Below, piece by piece: positions 1-12,567 of a stretch of 64,000 nt of DNA (positions within the stretch are counted from its first letter, which is position 1; each line of letters starts with the position of its first letter). The notes under the pieces are model-generated. The model searched no databases, was not told the DNA's origin, and worked only from the letters and a program-made list of their open reading frames with translations. Made by a program: the position numbers and the translations under genes. Source of the DNA: Camarhynchus parvulus (taxonomy: Eukaryota; Chordata; Aves; Passeriformes; Thraupidae); assembly GCF_901933205.1 (NCBI RefSeq), contig NC_044590.1, forward strand, positions 9,377,501 through 9,441,500, written 5' to 3'.

Positions 1-164
1 TTTGCAGCAGGGGCTTTGTGCTGGTGCTACAGCTCTGTGGGGACGTGGGATGAATGTCCTGCCCTGGGACTTTGGTCACATCAGAGTGAAGGTGACCATG
101 TCCACCTGCATTGTGGCTATGGCCAGTTCTCTATAAAATGCAGCATTCAGCAAAATCCCACTCT
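1..164. other. Unannotated left edge
   Basis: Non-repetitive, moderately GC-rich sequence before the first LTR. An 82-codon ORF spans it and runs into the LTR, so it is not credible as a gene. Nothing else is recognised. Confidence 0.5.
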
Positions 165-806
165 TGTAAAAGCACAGCAAGCCCCGTGGCAGGGAAGAAA
201 GTTTCATCTCACTCCATGTTGTCAGAAGGCTAAATTATTACTTTATTATACAGTATTATATTAAAGAGTACTAAACTATACTAAAGAATACAGAAATGAT
301 ACTTACTGAATGCTAAAAAGATAATATTTTAATAATTTTATTACTAAAATGATTATTTCTTCACTGATTACACAATTGGCTGAGATTTGCAAGGAGGACT
401 GAGGGAATCATATTAATGGTTTCTAAAAAATTTCAGTTTGTTGTGGGTTCCTCACTCCTTTGGGCTGACACTTTCATACAAAAGGGTTTCCTTTACTATA
501 AAATTTATTATTTAATTATAATTTTACAAATAAAATTTATTATTAAATTTTCATGAGAAAATCTGTGGCTCTTTCCAGAGTCCTGACACAGCTTGGCCCT
601 GATTGGCCAATGAGTGAAAACAACTCACAGCAGAATGCAATGAAACAATCACCTGGGGGTAAACAATCTCCAAACACATTCCACATGAGCAAAACAGAGG
701 AGAAGTAAATGAAATAAGAATTGTTTTCCTTTTCTCTGAGGTTTTTCAGCTTCCCAGGAGAAAAATCCTGGGTGAAGGGGTTTTTTCAGAGAATGTGAAT
801 GCCACA
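165..806 (-). mobile_element. Solo LTR, family 1 copy A (endogenous retrovirus), enlarged
   Basis: Read on the minus strand it begins TGTGGCATTCACATTCTCTG at 806, the same first 20 bases as the plus-strand LTR at 22079. It ends in TTTTACA at 165, after the family's AT-rich block and the conserved word CATGGAGT. It shares with the copies at 9519 and 12568 the core CAGCTTCCCAGGAG followed by AAAAATCCT, the Tyr-rich-looking ACTATACTAAA tract and the TCCAGAGTCCTGACACAG block. It is about 642 bp against 384-442 bp for its relatives; the excess lies roughly at 330-550, an AT-rich stretch absent from the others. The flanking hexamers (159-164 CACTCT, 807-812 GCCAAT) do not match, so no target-site duplication supports these ends. 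There is no gag, pol or env sequence. The family is known to me as a passerine ERVK-like LTR; that name is inference. Confidence 0.8.
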
Positions 807-3800
807 GCCAATGCCCCAAGGGACTGATCCCCTTAGGGCAGAGCAGGGCTCTGGAGCTGGGGCAGAGCCAGGCTGCAGGAGGAAGCAATGCAGCTTGTGT
901 TTCCTCTGGCAGGAGGGAAACCAGCCCAGATCTGCTAGGTTTGGGAATTCCGTGTCAAGGTGCCACAGCCTGCACGGGAGGAAGTCCTTGGGTGAGCACT
1001 GGCTGCAGTCTGGGCTTTCCCAAGCACACAGCTCTTGTTGCTCAAAGCACCTACAAGAGGTCAGAACACTCAAACATCCTCCTGGAAAAAGGATTTTTCT
1101 GCAGAAATCATTGTGGATTTGGCTGCTGGATTCTGGGAAGAGCATCCATCCCCCCTCAGCAGGGGAACAGCCCAGATCCTCAGGTGGGAGCCACATTGTC
1201 CTGCCTGCACAGCTGTGACACCCAAATGTCCCCAGATCATCTCTGCTGACCTGTCCTGCAGTGCCAAGAGACTTGGTACTTAGCTATTCAGAAGTGTTTG
1301 CTTAATCCACACAGGGTTAATACCCAAAAATTCACTGTCCAGGAAGGAGGGTTATAACAAAACTATGCATTAATAGGAGTTGCTTTAGTTAATTAGCCAT
1401 ATAAATTCATACTAATGTGGTACCCTTAATTATATTTATCAATTAACAAAGCAGCTTTCTAGTATTGCCATTTCCCATGTTTTCATACATTTAGTTGGTG
1501 GCAAGTTTCAGTGAAATTCCCTGAAAATTAAGAAAGGTACCTGTGCTCAAGCACTCCTGCCACTTCCAGGAATCCATCCCAGGCTGGATAGCCACCCCTA
1601 AGCCTTTTGCTATGCACTTTTGTTGTATTTGCACTTATAAATTCAAGCTTATTTTGGCAACTAAAGCCATTTGAAAAGTACTTTCCTATTAAAAAAAAAT
1701 GAACTTAGCAGAATTTTGCACAACTCTGCAGCTGAACAGGCCCCATCCTCTGCTGCTGTGACAAAGTCTTTGGCCACTGTATCCCACAATTGTCACCAAA
1801 GGTTTGTCCACCTTTTCACCTGTTTTATGAAACAGAATGGGTGGGAAAGGTTTCACAGCTTCAGCTGGAAGCTCAGCCTGCACTGTGCCTTCCCTCCAGA
1901 ATCTGCCTGAGCCCTGCCTGGCCTGCACCTGCCAAGGACACACTCATGGGGATGCTCAGACCATTCAGAAAAAACACCTTTTCCCCTTAGACCAGAGCTG
2001 CAAGTTGAGTCAGCCTGGACCAACTCTTTAGACTCTGCTCCAGCATCCCAGCTGGAGCTGCACACTGACACTTGTGCCCTTGCAGCTCACAGAGTTTATT
2101 TGTAAATGTCCCATTTTCCCTGCTCTGCCTCCAGCAGCCCAGTCTTCATCTCCATTGGCACCTTCCACCTGATTCATGGTGCTGCTTGACTTCATATCAA
2201 GCAGAGGATGGATATCTCTCTATCAGGAGAGATAAACCTCTCTCCAAAGGGGAAGGTGAGCAGCCTATTGAAACACACAGCCCCGCTCTCCTTTCTGGCA
2301 TTGCTGCAGCCCAGAAACATACAGCAACAAACAACATGATTCAGTAAAGTTATTGAGTGCCAGCCCTTCACATTTGTCTTCCAGTGACTCTTAAGTCTTC
2401 CTTTTCTCTATTGAGTTCCATCTCATTGACTTCCTATAAACACTAATACAGAGGCACAGACCTGCAGACATGCCTGGAATACAACCCACACCTCACAGGC
2501 ACTGCCAGGGCTGGGCTGGCCTCACAAAGTCCAGACTAATGCAATACAACCACCACAGCATTCACAACCAGGAGTCTTCTCCACACCTCAAACAAAGCCA
2601 AGCTTATTTTCTGTTCATCTCCTTTTCATCTGTGAAATTCAGGAACTTGTTCTGCTTTCCTTTTTCCTTTCCATATTTTTTTTTTTTGCCTCAAATGGAC
2701 GCTGACCTTTGCATGTATTCTCTCAATTCCCAAAGGTTTTTTTTTTGGAGAAAACCCCTCCCTGCCCAGAGAATGAAACCACCAAGCAAGACACCTCAGT
2801 GCATGACAGGGAAATGCTGTTAATGCTAAAGCAGGCCCAGAATTCAAAGCGTGCCTCTAATTAATCACCAGTTACCCGGCGTCCTTGGGTGGCATCTTCC
2901 ATCTTGTTTCCCACACAATGGGCTTCCTCCCCTTTTGTAGTCTCACATGTTCCTCTTCCTCCTGGGCTTGATGACTTCCAGCCTCCTCACCCACCCATCC
3001 ATCCACCCTGTTGAAATATTAACCTGGGCTGGTGAATGGCTTTGCTGACTGATACATAAACAAGTGTCTGCCACAGCATCAGCCCTGTTTACATCTGAAT
3101 GTCATCCCCCCTCAGAGATTGCTGGGACAACAGGGAAATGGACACATTTCTTATCACAGAGAAAAGCAAAGCACAATTCTTCCCAAGAATATTTCTAAAA
3201 TTCACATTCTCTGAACCTCAGAAAAAAAAAAAAACAAATCTTATTTACTGTACCTGTGTTTGTGCAAAAATAGAATACAATATGAAAATTATTCACCCAA
3301 AGTAATAATGTTTTGTTTCCTTAGCCTATCAAAGCCAAGTGTGTGTGTGCATCAAAACTGTCAGCCAACAGTCACAAAATTCAATACAATTCTATGCAGT
3401 TATGTGCAGTTGAATACTTAGCAAATTCAGTTTAAATATAATATAAAATAATATAATAAAATAATTAACTTTCTAATAAAATCCTCCTCATCATTCTATC
3501 CCCTCGTTGAGAATACCCTACAAAAAGACTATAACTGCCAGGGAAGAGGAGCAAAATTCAGAGCAGGAGCTGAAGCAAAGCTGAGGGGAGGAAGTGGCCA
3601 TGGGTAGCCTGTCTTCAGCAGCCCACCCTGCTACTGCACTTACTGCCCTGTCATTTTTGCTGGAGGAAACATCATCATTGACTCCTCTTCCTGTGTTCCC
3701 TGCAGGCTACTGCCCCCATCCCCAGCTGTGCTCCCTTGAGTACATCAGTTAGGGGTTATTATACGTCAGTATTTATTCTACTCACTAACTTTAGTATTTA

Positions 3801-6800
3801 TTCTACTGCTGCTGCTGGGCTCTGGTGCAGGTCTTTTACAGAAATCTGCTCTGCTGGACTGGTTTGCTCTTTGGGTTTGTGCAGTGCACATACCAAGAGA
3901 ATAAATCCTCTGCCTCCTTCAGACCCAAGGCCCAGCTCTTGTGCTGCTCATAGGTTGGACTTTTTAGCAAATTTAATCCCAGGCTCAACCTTCTTTGGGA
4001 TCTGGTTAGGAAGGGGTATCCAGGCAGGTCATGGTGAATCTACAAGTTTGCCTGTGATCCAAACCTGCCTGGAGTTTTCTTTACTGATCCCTGGTGGGCA
4101 GCAGGGATAGCCAGCTTGCTCCAGAGCCTTGTGCTTCCCAAAATCAGCCTTGCAGACTCGAGCACAGGTGGGCCCACACCTTCTCATAAGCACAAACACT
4201 TTGTTGACCCAGCACTGAGGGAAGCAGCAGCCTGGCAGTGCAGCTACCTGTGATTCTTCACACCTTCACAACCTACACCAGCTCCCACGCTCTCCTCTGC
4301 TTCCCAGCCCCTCTTTGTGGGATAAAACAGAGAATGTGATAAAACATCTGATGATGCAGGTGGCACCATCTGTTCCCTCAGCAGCTGCTGCTACCACTTA
4401 ACCACGATTCTCTATGAAATATTAGAAACCCAAGGTGACCACATAAGAAGCAGCTTTCAGGATGGTTGCAGCACAGGAGAGGGTGCTTGTCTTGTTTTGT
4501 TAGCAAGTCCTGAACCTACAGCCACAATTGTCATTCCTTTCCTATAGCCAGGTGAGGTTCTGGTGTGATACAAAACTTGACACCAGAGGGAATCTAACCA
4601 GTTCCCAGTGTCCAGGGTGTCTCAACCCACAAATTCACTGCAGAGCTGGACACCAGGGCTCCAGTATAAACCATGAGAGTGCGCAATGCACAGGCTGGAG
4701 TGACCACACTGAGGAGCACTTCAGCTTCTGTTCCATGAGTACTTTGAGGAGAGAAATCAGGCCTATTCTCCATGCAGGATCTGTCAGATTGGTGCGTGGT
4801 GTCTGGGCACAGAGCCCGCTCAGAGTGAAGCTCTCACCAGCCAGCTCTGCTCCCTCTGCAGCCACCAGCCAAACCAGGAGAGTGAGTGTAGGAGAAGTGC
4901 CTGCAGTGCTTTGGTTTGCAGAGCACAGCTGTGATTGTGTTCCTGGAGAAGAAGATCCAGCCCCATTCTCTAAACCACGCTCTGTTCCCATCTTTCCTGT
5001 CTGTATCCAGGGTGTTCCTCAGAGTAACCCATGTACCACCTGAGGGAAGTGCCAACACAGCCCATGGTCTCCTTCAGGAGTGTTAAGACACCTTTTTATT
5101 TTATTAAAGATCACATCCAGCTGAAGTGTATCCTTTACTCTTGTTTGAGAAATAGCTCCAACCAACTCACTTCAGAAACTTTAGGTGCTGCAGTGACAGC
5201 TCTACATGAAGCTCTGGAGATGTCCTGCAGAAACATGTGAAGCAAGTGAGTCATACTTTACCCATCACCTGAATTTGTTGTTCCTGTGGAGTCCAGTTGG
5301 AGTCAGATTCTACTGAATTTTCTGAAATTGAAAGCTGAAAGAAAGTGACAAAAGCTGCTGAAATGAACAGCAAACTAAAGACTTAAAATTTAAGGGTCCA
5401 GTGACATAATTGCACAGTTTCTAAGCACGAAAAAGATGATGGTACTATGGTATCCAAGGTACCCTCAAGTGCAGAAACTGAAATGGGTCTTGGGCTTTTC
5501 CTGCTGCCTGCACATCCAGGATATTTCATATCAAGGCAGGAACAGTTGAAATAGTGATCAATCATTATTCACATAAGACACTGATGCTATCATGCATCAT
5601 TTGGTGGTTATTTCAAATATGTCTGGTCTTAAGGGCAGATACAGTAATTTCTCAACAGAGCAGCAGTGGCTGGACCCTGACAGCCCATCAGGACAGAGTC
5701 ATCTGCTTTCCTCTGTTAAAGAGAAGGAAGCTGGTGTGTAGCTTCCCCTCCTTATTTGCAATTTTTCTTTCCTTTAAAACAGCCTGGCTTTGATCCCACC
5801 TCTGCCAGCATCTCTATTTTTGCTGACTCCTCTCCAGGTGTGCTGGAAAGGGAGGCTGAACTGCAGAGTGCTCACAGTCAAGTTTCAGCAAACTTATCAA
5901 CCAGATTCCAATCACACAAGCATCTACCAAACCCAAATCACACTCTGTTAATGCAGCTCACTCAAAATCAGGATAGAAACATGTCTTTGAGTATATCCAA
6001 GTAAACCTGGTTTATGACAATTTACAGAGCCTTGTAACTTTTGATGATTGGTTACAAACACCGGAGCTTCAATAAGGACACAAGGACAATTCAAACCCTT
6101 TACATCTCACCAGTGCTCCTTCCACAACTGGCAAGCAGAAGTTGTTTAGAGAATACAAAGTTAGCAATCCTTCCAGATTCCAGCCCTGCAGCTCAGAGGC
6201 TCCTCCCTGAGCCAGAAAGGATCATTTTGTTTAATGGACATGGCTGGCTATTTCTCCTGTGCATTTGTCTAATTGCATTTGGAAGCTTCCTAAGAGGCCA
6301 CGGTGGTTGCAGAGCTGAGCAGGGATGAGCTCCACCAGCCCAGCTCAGTCCTGTAGGGAGGCAGCACCCCAAACATCACCCCCCCAACATGCAGGGCTGG
6401 GGACATGGCTGGGGCCTCCAGTTCACTCACTGCAGGTTAAGAGGGTGCCAGAGTTGCCAGGTCTAGCACAGGAATTGCTTTGCAAGAGCAGTGTGGTGCC
6501 TGGAAAAAACAAAACATTCCACTCGCTGGGATTGGGAACGCTGCTCTCCAACAGTTCATCCTGCCCTCCCCACCAACTCTGCAAGTCAGGACAGATCAAT
6601 GGACAGTGTGTTTTATCTTCCTTTAACAAACAGCCCAGCCAAAGGTAAAAGATCAGTCACGTCCCTAGGCTAGAAAAAATTGTCTTCATTTTAAAACAAA
6701 GGCATGAAATTGTGAGTTGCTGCTGAATTTTTATGTTGAAAGGCTTTTTTTAATAGGTAAGATGTAACTAGGTAAAAGTGAATAACCAGACAAATGCCTT

Positions 6801-9518
6801 TCCTTCCCCCCTCACTGCCAGGCTGTCCCCTGGCAGACTGGCTAACATGAGCTCTGCCTGTCTGGGTACTACTACTCCCACTTTTAGGGACACTACTTGA
6901 AATGGTAGTTTTAAAGAGCTCCTATTCCAGTCAAACAGGGGGCAGAGGATGGAGCAGAGTCCCTGTGCTCAGGGAGATGAAGGTCTCTGCCCACACTTGG
7001 GCAGCTTCAAAAGCCCCAGCTCTGAGCACAGAGCAGAGCGCTGGGGCAGAGCGGCTGCAGCCACAAACCCCCTCCTGCTCCTGCAGCACCAGCCCAGCCC
7101 CTGAGCCCACCCTGAGCCTTCCCTGCCCAGGAGCTCTGCTCCACCCCCCTTGATTTCTCAGGGCTTTTTGCTCCCAATATCCGGCTGAGCCCCTCCAGAG
7201 TGGGGCTGATGAGGAGGCACCAAACACCCCACAGCAGAGCCTTGGAGAGGAGATAAGGAAATCTTGTCTGCCTGATCCGAGTCTCTTCCTGCAGACCAGC
7301 ATGACCCCAAGGCTCAGGCCCATTGGAAAGATGTGCCTTTGGCATCAGAACACCTTTAGGGTCTACCTAACAACCATTTTCCATGAGGAAGGAGACTCAT
7401 TCCACAGGGGTGCTGATCACCTTCCCAGGAGGAGAGCAGAGGCTGGATAGCACCTGGGTTTAACCACCTTTTCCAAACAGCTGCCAAATTCATCACTCAG
7501 GAGTTTGCTTGTGATGTATTATTTAAAAATATCTAGAAAATACATTATAGATGCAGGGTCTTTTCTTTGCCAGTTCATTTTAATGTTATTGATTATTCTT
7601 TAAATCACTTATTTTGATTTTGCTCTGAAGCATTTAGTCTTTGGGCAAAGACACCAAAAGCAGCTTCTCAATTTATGGATGCAATTTTTGCTTCAGCAAT
7701 TCATAGTCTGAACAACTCCTGCCTTTTGTCTACACCAGCAAAAGCAATTTTTACATGCAAAAATTCCAGGAAATTTGAATTGCTTTTAGAAATTGTCCCT
7801 TATGTTGATTAATCCTTCCCTTTTTTGGAGTTTGATTGCGAATTCACCTTATGTGTAAAACTGATGGAGGAACCTTGTCAACCATGGGCTTTCCTTCTCT
7901 TTTGAAACATTAACAAGTTATTTACTGGCTTATTGTATTTTCCCTTTTATTCACTAGAACACTATTGAATTTTTTAATGCTAGCACCCAAGCACTCAGTG
8001 CTGCACACAGAAGTGCTCATGTCCTAACCACAACTCATTTCTCCTCCTGGAAAACAATTTTGGCAGGTTACCTTAAAGTAACAAGCTGCCTTCACCAAAG
8101 GGCCTGGTGACAAAGCAAATTAGTACCTCTGAAGGGCTAGGGCAAAACAAATACTTATGAAAGCCAACAAAAAATTAATATACAATGCAGCCAGGTTGTG
8201 CAGTTGCCCATTACAGGACTGGAGATAGTTTTAAATAAATGATCCCTCTCTTTACATCTTCTTGACTCTTCCAATCTTTGAGGTATTTGAAATATTTTTC
8301 TGGCTGTCCTAAGAGTTGTAGCTCCACAAGGGCCAAAGGAAGAGAAGCTTTAAGCTGAAAAGCACTGAGAGTTCACACTCCAAGATCAAGATCTGTGTTC
8401 CTTGTGCCTCTGCATTTGTTTCCCTTGCTGGAGAAGGCAGATCTGCTCCTGCTGTGGTACTGCAAGGGTAGCCTGGAGCACCTGAAACCATTTGGAGATC
8501 TGTGCCCCAACACTCAGCCCTGAAAACACCACCTTGGGGTGCCCAAGTCACACCAACAGCTCTGGAGGCTCTGGCATTGCCAGCAGCAGCAGTATGCTCA
8601 AGGATCAGCCTGTGCAGAGCTGTGGTTTGCTGACAGCTGCACTGGGAATTTCCTTGGTTGCAGTTTTGGGCAGCTCTTTGCAGAAGTGAACAACACGTGG
8701 CTGCTCCACCAGCCAGCAGCTCCTGCCCCATCCCTCCTCAGAGCATCTCTGCCCCATCCCTCTCCTCTGGATGTCAGGTCTCAGGGGGAGCTGCCTGAAC
8801 AAACTTTGGGCTTCTTGCTCCTGCTTTCCAGGGTCACACCACACACCAGGCAGTGCTGCACATCCCTGTGCACACAGCTTCCCCCTGCACAGGGAGCAGC
8901 ACCAGGGCAGGAGCTTTTCCAGCCATAGCAAGGGAAGGGAACAGTTCTGAGCAGAGGGAGGGGGGTCCAACCACTGTTCTTTCCACCTGTAGCTCTTTGA
9001 GCAATTCCAGGAGTGTCCCTTCAAGAAATGCGCCCCATCCTTGTTCTCTGCATTGAGTACTGTCAGAAGGAGGGGGGATTCATTCCTGGGAGTGGAATTC
9101 CCCTGCAATTTTTGCTGTTTCAAGCTGAGCTGGCATAACCTAACCCAAGCAGGTAACACCGCTGCACACCATGTACCATGACACACATCTCAGAATGGGC
9201 TCTGCTGGACTGAGCCTGGATGATCCCTGCTGTGATATCCCCTCCTAGCATCCTCTCCTGACTGAGCACAAAGCTTCATGGCTCATCTGTTTTGACTGGG
9301 CAGTCAAACTGCAAGGCCAGCACTGATGCAAGAGCCCTGCCATTGCCCAGACGCCCGTGCTCTCCCTTCCCTCTCTCCCCAAACAGCATCTCCTTCCCAC
9401 CGCCCTGCCTCTGGCCCTGCTGTTCTTTACACGTGCACCCTGAGCATCTCCATCCTGCCTGTTCAATGATTAGCTCCTGCAGCTGCACTTGTTGGAGCTG
9501 GGAGTTACCCCAATCTTG
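807..9518. other. 8.7 kb without a recognisable gene or element
   Basis: GC-rich stretches (807-1260, 6900-7320, 8300-9500) alternate with AT-rich ones (1290-1540, 3300-3480, 7490-7990). The ORFs here (up to 193 codons, minus strand 8605-9186) overlap one another on both strands in CA/CT-rich sequence and show no domain. There are short poly-T runs at about 2677-2690 and 2739-2748 and a poly-A run at about 3219-3233. The AT-rich block 7490-7990 has homeodomain-like words and could be conserved regulatory DNA, but I see nothing decisive. Confidence 0.5.
3424..3482. repeat. AT-rich low-complexity tract
   Basis: About 60 bases composed almost wholly of A and T, with the repeated word ATAATATAA/AATAATAT. 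It is low-complexity DNA with no flanking duplication, and no function is implied. Confidence 0.7.
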
Positions 9519-9949
9519 TGTTTGTGGGGTTCCCAGACGAAGAAAGGAATGATGAATCTGACTCCATGTTCCCAGAAGGCTGAGTTATTATTTTATTATA
9601 CTATATTATATGAAAGAATACTATACTGAAACTATACTAAACTATACTAAAGAATACAGAAAGGATGCAGACAGAAGGCTAAAAGATAATAATGAAAAAT
9701 TCATGACTCCTTCCAGAGTCCTGACACAGCCTGACTGTAATTGGCCATTAAGTCAAAACAATTCACATGAAACCAATGAAATAATCACCTGTTGGATAAA
9801 CAATCTCCAAACCACATTCCAAAGCAGCAAAACACAGGAGAAGCAAATAATTATTTTATTTTTAATGTTTTTCTTTTTCTCTGAGGCTTCTCAGCTTCCC
9901 AGGAGAAAAATCCTGGCAAAGGAATTTTTCCAAAAATATGACAGTGACA
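9519..9949 (-). mobile_element. Solo LTR, family 1 copy B
   Basis: On the minus strand it starts TGTCACTGTCATA at 9949 and ends near ...CCCCACAAACA at 9519. The body aligns by eye with the copies at 165 and 12568: CTGACTCCATG near the 3' end, an ACTATACTAAA tract, TCCAGAGTCCTGACACAG, a TTGGCCA word, and CAGCTTCCCAGGAG next to AAAAATCCTGG. Its first bases (TGTCAC) match the copy at 12951 rather than those at 806 and 22079, so the window holds two subfamilies. The left edge is uncertain by several bases, because no target-site duplication was found (CCCCAG on the right; ATCTTG, or CCCCAA slightly further out, on the left). There is no internal retroviral sequence nearby. Confidence 0.82.
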
Positions 9950-10932
9950 CCCCAGTCCTGCAGCAAATAGCCAGGAAGTGAGCAAACCACTTTTAGCCAT
10001 CAGCTTAAGAGAAATGTTAATCTCTCAAGACTGGATAAAATGTCGTCTATTTAAAAACACATGAGCAATGGATACTGCCCTAAGATTAAGAAGGTCCAAG
10101 AATCAAACTCAGCTCTAGAAAAAAAGGCCTCTTGTGGTCGTTCAAAACTCCAGTTTGTGGGGCTAACACCTCCTACACTGAAAATCAGTTCCCAGCACAG
10201 GGACTCTAAGTGGCAATTTCTACTGGTGTTGCTTTGCCAAATTTCTGGCAAAGGCAGGCTCTTGCCAGTGCCAAGTGTATTGCACTGCCAGCAAAATTTA
10301 TTCATACTGGTGGGGCTGAATGGGGGCTTGACACCCCCCTAGGATCCCTGCGCCATGGGAGCATGCAGCTCTCCCAGCAGTAACCTCAGCTCAGGGGCCT
10401 CAGAGGCTTCTCCCAGGTACAAATCATCCCCTGACACTTCATGCCCTCTCTCCAACCCCAGCATTTTGTTCCAGACCTGGGAAACAGTGAAAAGCAATCA
10501 AACAAACATTTCAGAGTCAGAAAAGTTGTCTGCAGTGGATGTAAATTTGCAGAGTTGCTGGAGCTCTTGCTTCATAAGAACCAGCTCACCCATTTTAAGC
10601 TGATTCACTCTCCCACTCCTACCCCTGATAATCTATAACTCTTGCCTCTCCAAGCCTCCAGAGAACAGAGTTAGACAAGACTTCAGACTTGACCCTAGAG
10701 ATAATCTCCAGGAACGGTTTTTTAATCCCTAGAGCACTTTGCAAAACAGCATGAGTGTTGTACTGCAATTACATTGGAGTGAGAGGGAATGAGATGGTGA
10801 GGAGGTTTAGGCACTTGGGAAAGTTTAAATATTATTTCAGTCTCGTGCATGGGGTATCAAGGCAGTTCTGGTGAAGCCAGGGCAGAGAGCACTGCACAGG
10901 AACACTTCCAGTCCTAGGGCAGAACTGCTCCT
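9950..10932. other. No gene or element recognised
   Basis: Mixed-composition sequence between the LTR and the mitochondrial insert. ORFs of 82-93 codons overlap on both strands without domains. Nothing else is supported. Confidence 0.5.
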
Positions 10933-11166
10933 GTGTAGGGTAGCAGCCCTAGAAGGTTAAAGAGTAGGAGGAAGATTATGAGGGATGTTAAAATTAGGGC
11001 TCATTAGTGTCCTTTTTTGTCTAGGGGCATTATTAGTTGTTTTGTAACTAGGTTGATAAATCATAGTTGGAGGGTTGGGAGTCAGTAATTCATCGATTGT
11101 CTAGGGATGGTAGTAGGAGAGCTGGGAATGTTATTGAGATGAGGATTGGTGGGATTCCTAGGAGGG
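10933..11166 (-). pseudogene. NUMT: nuclear copy of part of mitochondrial ATP6
   Basis: The minus strand, read with the vertebrate mitochondrial code, gives the N-terminal third of ATP synthase F0 subunit a: LLGIP, then ALLLPSLDNRWIT, then after a frame change TLQLWFINLVTKQL, MPLDKKGH and WALILTSLMIFLLL to NLLGLLPYT. This order and wording match bird ATP6. Lesions: a net loss of about four bases around 11076-11083 shifts the frame between WIT and TLQL, and the codon at 11004-11006 reads TAA where the family has Lys (KGH-K-WA). The Trp codons are TGA, so even the intact parts could not be read in the nucleus. Homology stops abruptly at both ends (GTGTAGGG on the left, CTAGGAGGG on the right) and nothing from the adjacent ATP8 or COX3 is present. 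It is a dead insertion of about 234 bp, not a gene. The preserved wording suggests a moderately recent transfer. Confidence 0.93.
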
Positions 11167-12018
11167 CTGTGCTGCAGTGAGCTCAACCTCCCTTCTGCCA
11201 GGGGAAGTGGATCTGTTATCTACTGCAGGCTGTTTGTGGAGATACCACCAACCCCCTTGCACAGCATCATACAGTGGGACACCCTTCCACCAGCACAGTG
11301 TCCCTGCTTCTATGCAAGAGGCCAAAACCAGCTCTGAGCCATGGGGAAGAACCACCCCCTCCCCAGTGAAAACCTTTGCCAGCTCAATTTCCATGTGCTC
11401 ATCTCCTTTGTGTGCCAGTGCCTCCCTCCCAGCAGCAGCTGCCCTGGGAAGCCTCCCAGCCCTGGGCCAGGGCAGGCACTGTGTTCCCCTCCCACGCCTG
11501 TGCCCAGGCCAGGGCACTGCTCAGTCACAGGTCAGTGGGAGCTGCAGGGATCCTCTGCCTCTGGGAAAATACATCCAGGCTAAAAGCAACTTCAAAAAAC
11601 CACATGTTTAACCTGAACTCTTATCTTTTATCCCTTTAAATATCCAACCCGCCACTTTGCAAGCCTGAAGCCTGGACTCCAGCTACATTTATTTCCCTCT
11701 TTCATCCCAGCTGCAGCTCCTCAGAATTTATCTCTATGGTTAACTTCCCCTTTCATAATATTAGCACAGTTGAAGCACTTGCTTTCCTGTTGCAGGCAGT
11801 GATTATATAGCAAATTAACCACAAGCTGTTCAGTCCAAGTCCAGCAGTTGGAAAGATGCTCCTCTGAGTAATGGTTTGTGTAGTTGATGCTTTCATCTGT
11901 AATTTGCATTTGTAATAAATGCAGGAATAAAAAATGGGGGCTATATTTTAAAGAATAGCCTGGTATGGCAGGGGCAGGCAGGCAAGCTAATGGGGAGGGA
12001 GGGTCCTCAGGGGTTTGA
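11167..12018. other. No gene or element recognised
   Basis: GC-rich up to about 11580, then AT-richer. ORFs of up to 144 codons on both strands overlap each other and lack domains. Nothing further is supported. Confidence 0.5.
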
Positions 12019-12290
12019 GGGCTGCACCCCAGGGCACCACAGGGAGGGAAAACACACAGACACAGACACACACACACAGAGGCTTCTTCTGCACACACCA
12101 TGGGCTGCATCCCAGGGCATCACAGGGAGGGAAAACACACATACACACACACACACACAGAGGCTTCTTCTGCACACACCATGGGCTGCATCCCAGAGCA
12201 CCACATTCCCCTGCACAGAGAGGGGAAACACACACACAAACACACACTGAGGCTTCTCCTGCATGTATCATGAGCTGCCTGCCCAGGCAG
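12019..12290. repeat. Minisatellite, about 3 units of 81-89 bp, each with a CA microsatellite
   Basis: Unit starts (GGGCTGCA or the variant GAGCTGCC) lie at 12019, 12102, 12183 and 12272, giving periods of 83, 81 and 89 bp. Each unit runs GGGCTGCAYCCCAG, then CACCACAGGGAGGG, then an (AC)n tract of variable length, then AGAGGCTTCTTCTGC and ACACACCAT. Units 1 and 2 are nearly identical. Unit 3 has diverged, with CATTCCCCTGCACAGAG inserted before its AC tract. The ORFs with repeated CVCVCV or THTHTH residues in this interval are artefacts of the repeat. The array is likely to be length-polymorphic. Confidence 0.93.
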
Positions 12291-12567
12291 ATCTTACAAA
12301 GGAGAAGGGACACAAGAAATCCCAGCAGAAGTGCTGGAATTGTGCATTGCTTGCACTAACAGTGGCACCCCAGCACAGCCAGGCTGTTTGCACACCCCCC
12401 GTGGTACAAGGATCAGAAGCTGACATCTTGCATGCCCTGTGGCCCTCCCTGCTCATGGTGGGGGTGCAAAATCCCCTCTACAGGACCCATGCAGGCTGTG
12501 TCCATCCTGCTGAGGAGCAGGGGAACAGCTGAGCCAGCTTTGCCAAGCTCCAGCCTGTGGGAAGGGG
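12291..12567. other. Short unique stretch ending in an LTR target site
   Basis: Unique sequence. Its last six bases, AAGGGG at 12562-12567, are the left copy of the target-site duplication of the LTR that follows. Confidence 0.7.

Noticed and set aside
8605..9186. 193-codon minus-strand ORF
   Set aside because: Overlaps several ORFs in other frames in GC-rich DNA. No domain, splice structure or recognisable protein.
12019..12290. CRISPR-like repeat array
   Set aside because: Units are adjacent tandem copies with microsatellite cores, not short repeats with unique spacers, and the genome is vertebrate.
11987..12359. ORFs with alternating Cys-Val or Thr-His repeats
   Set aside because: Direct translation of the CA-bearing minisatellite.
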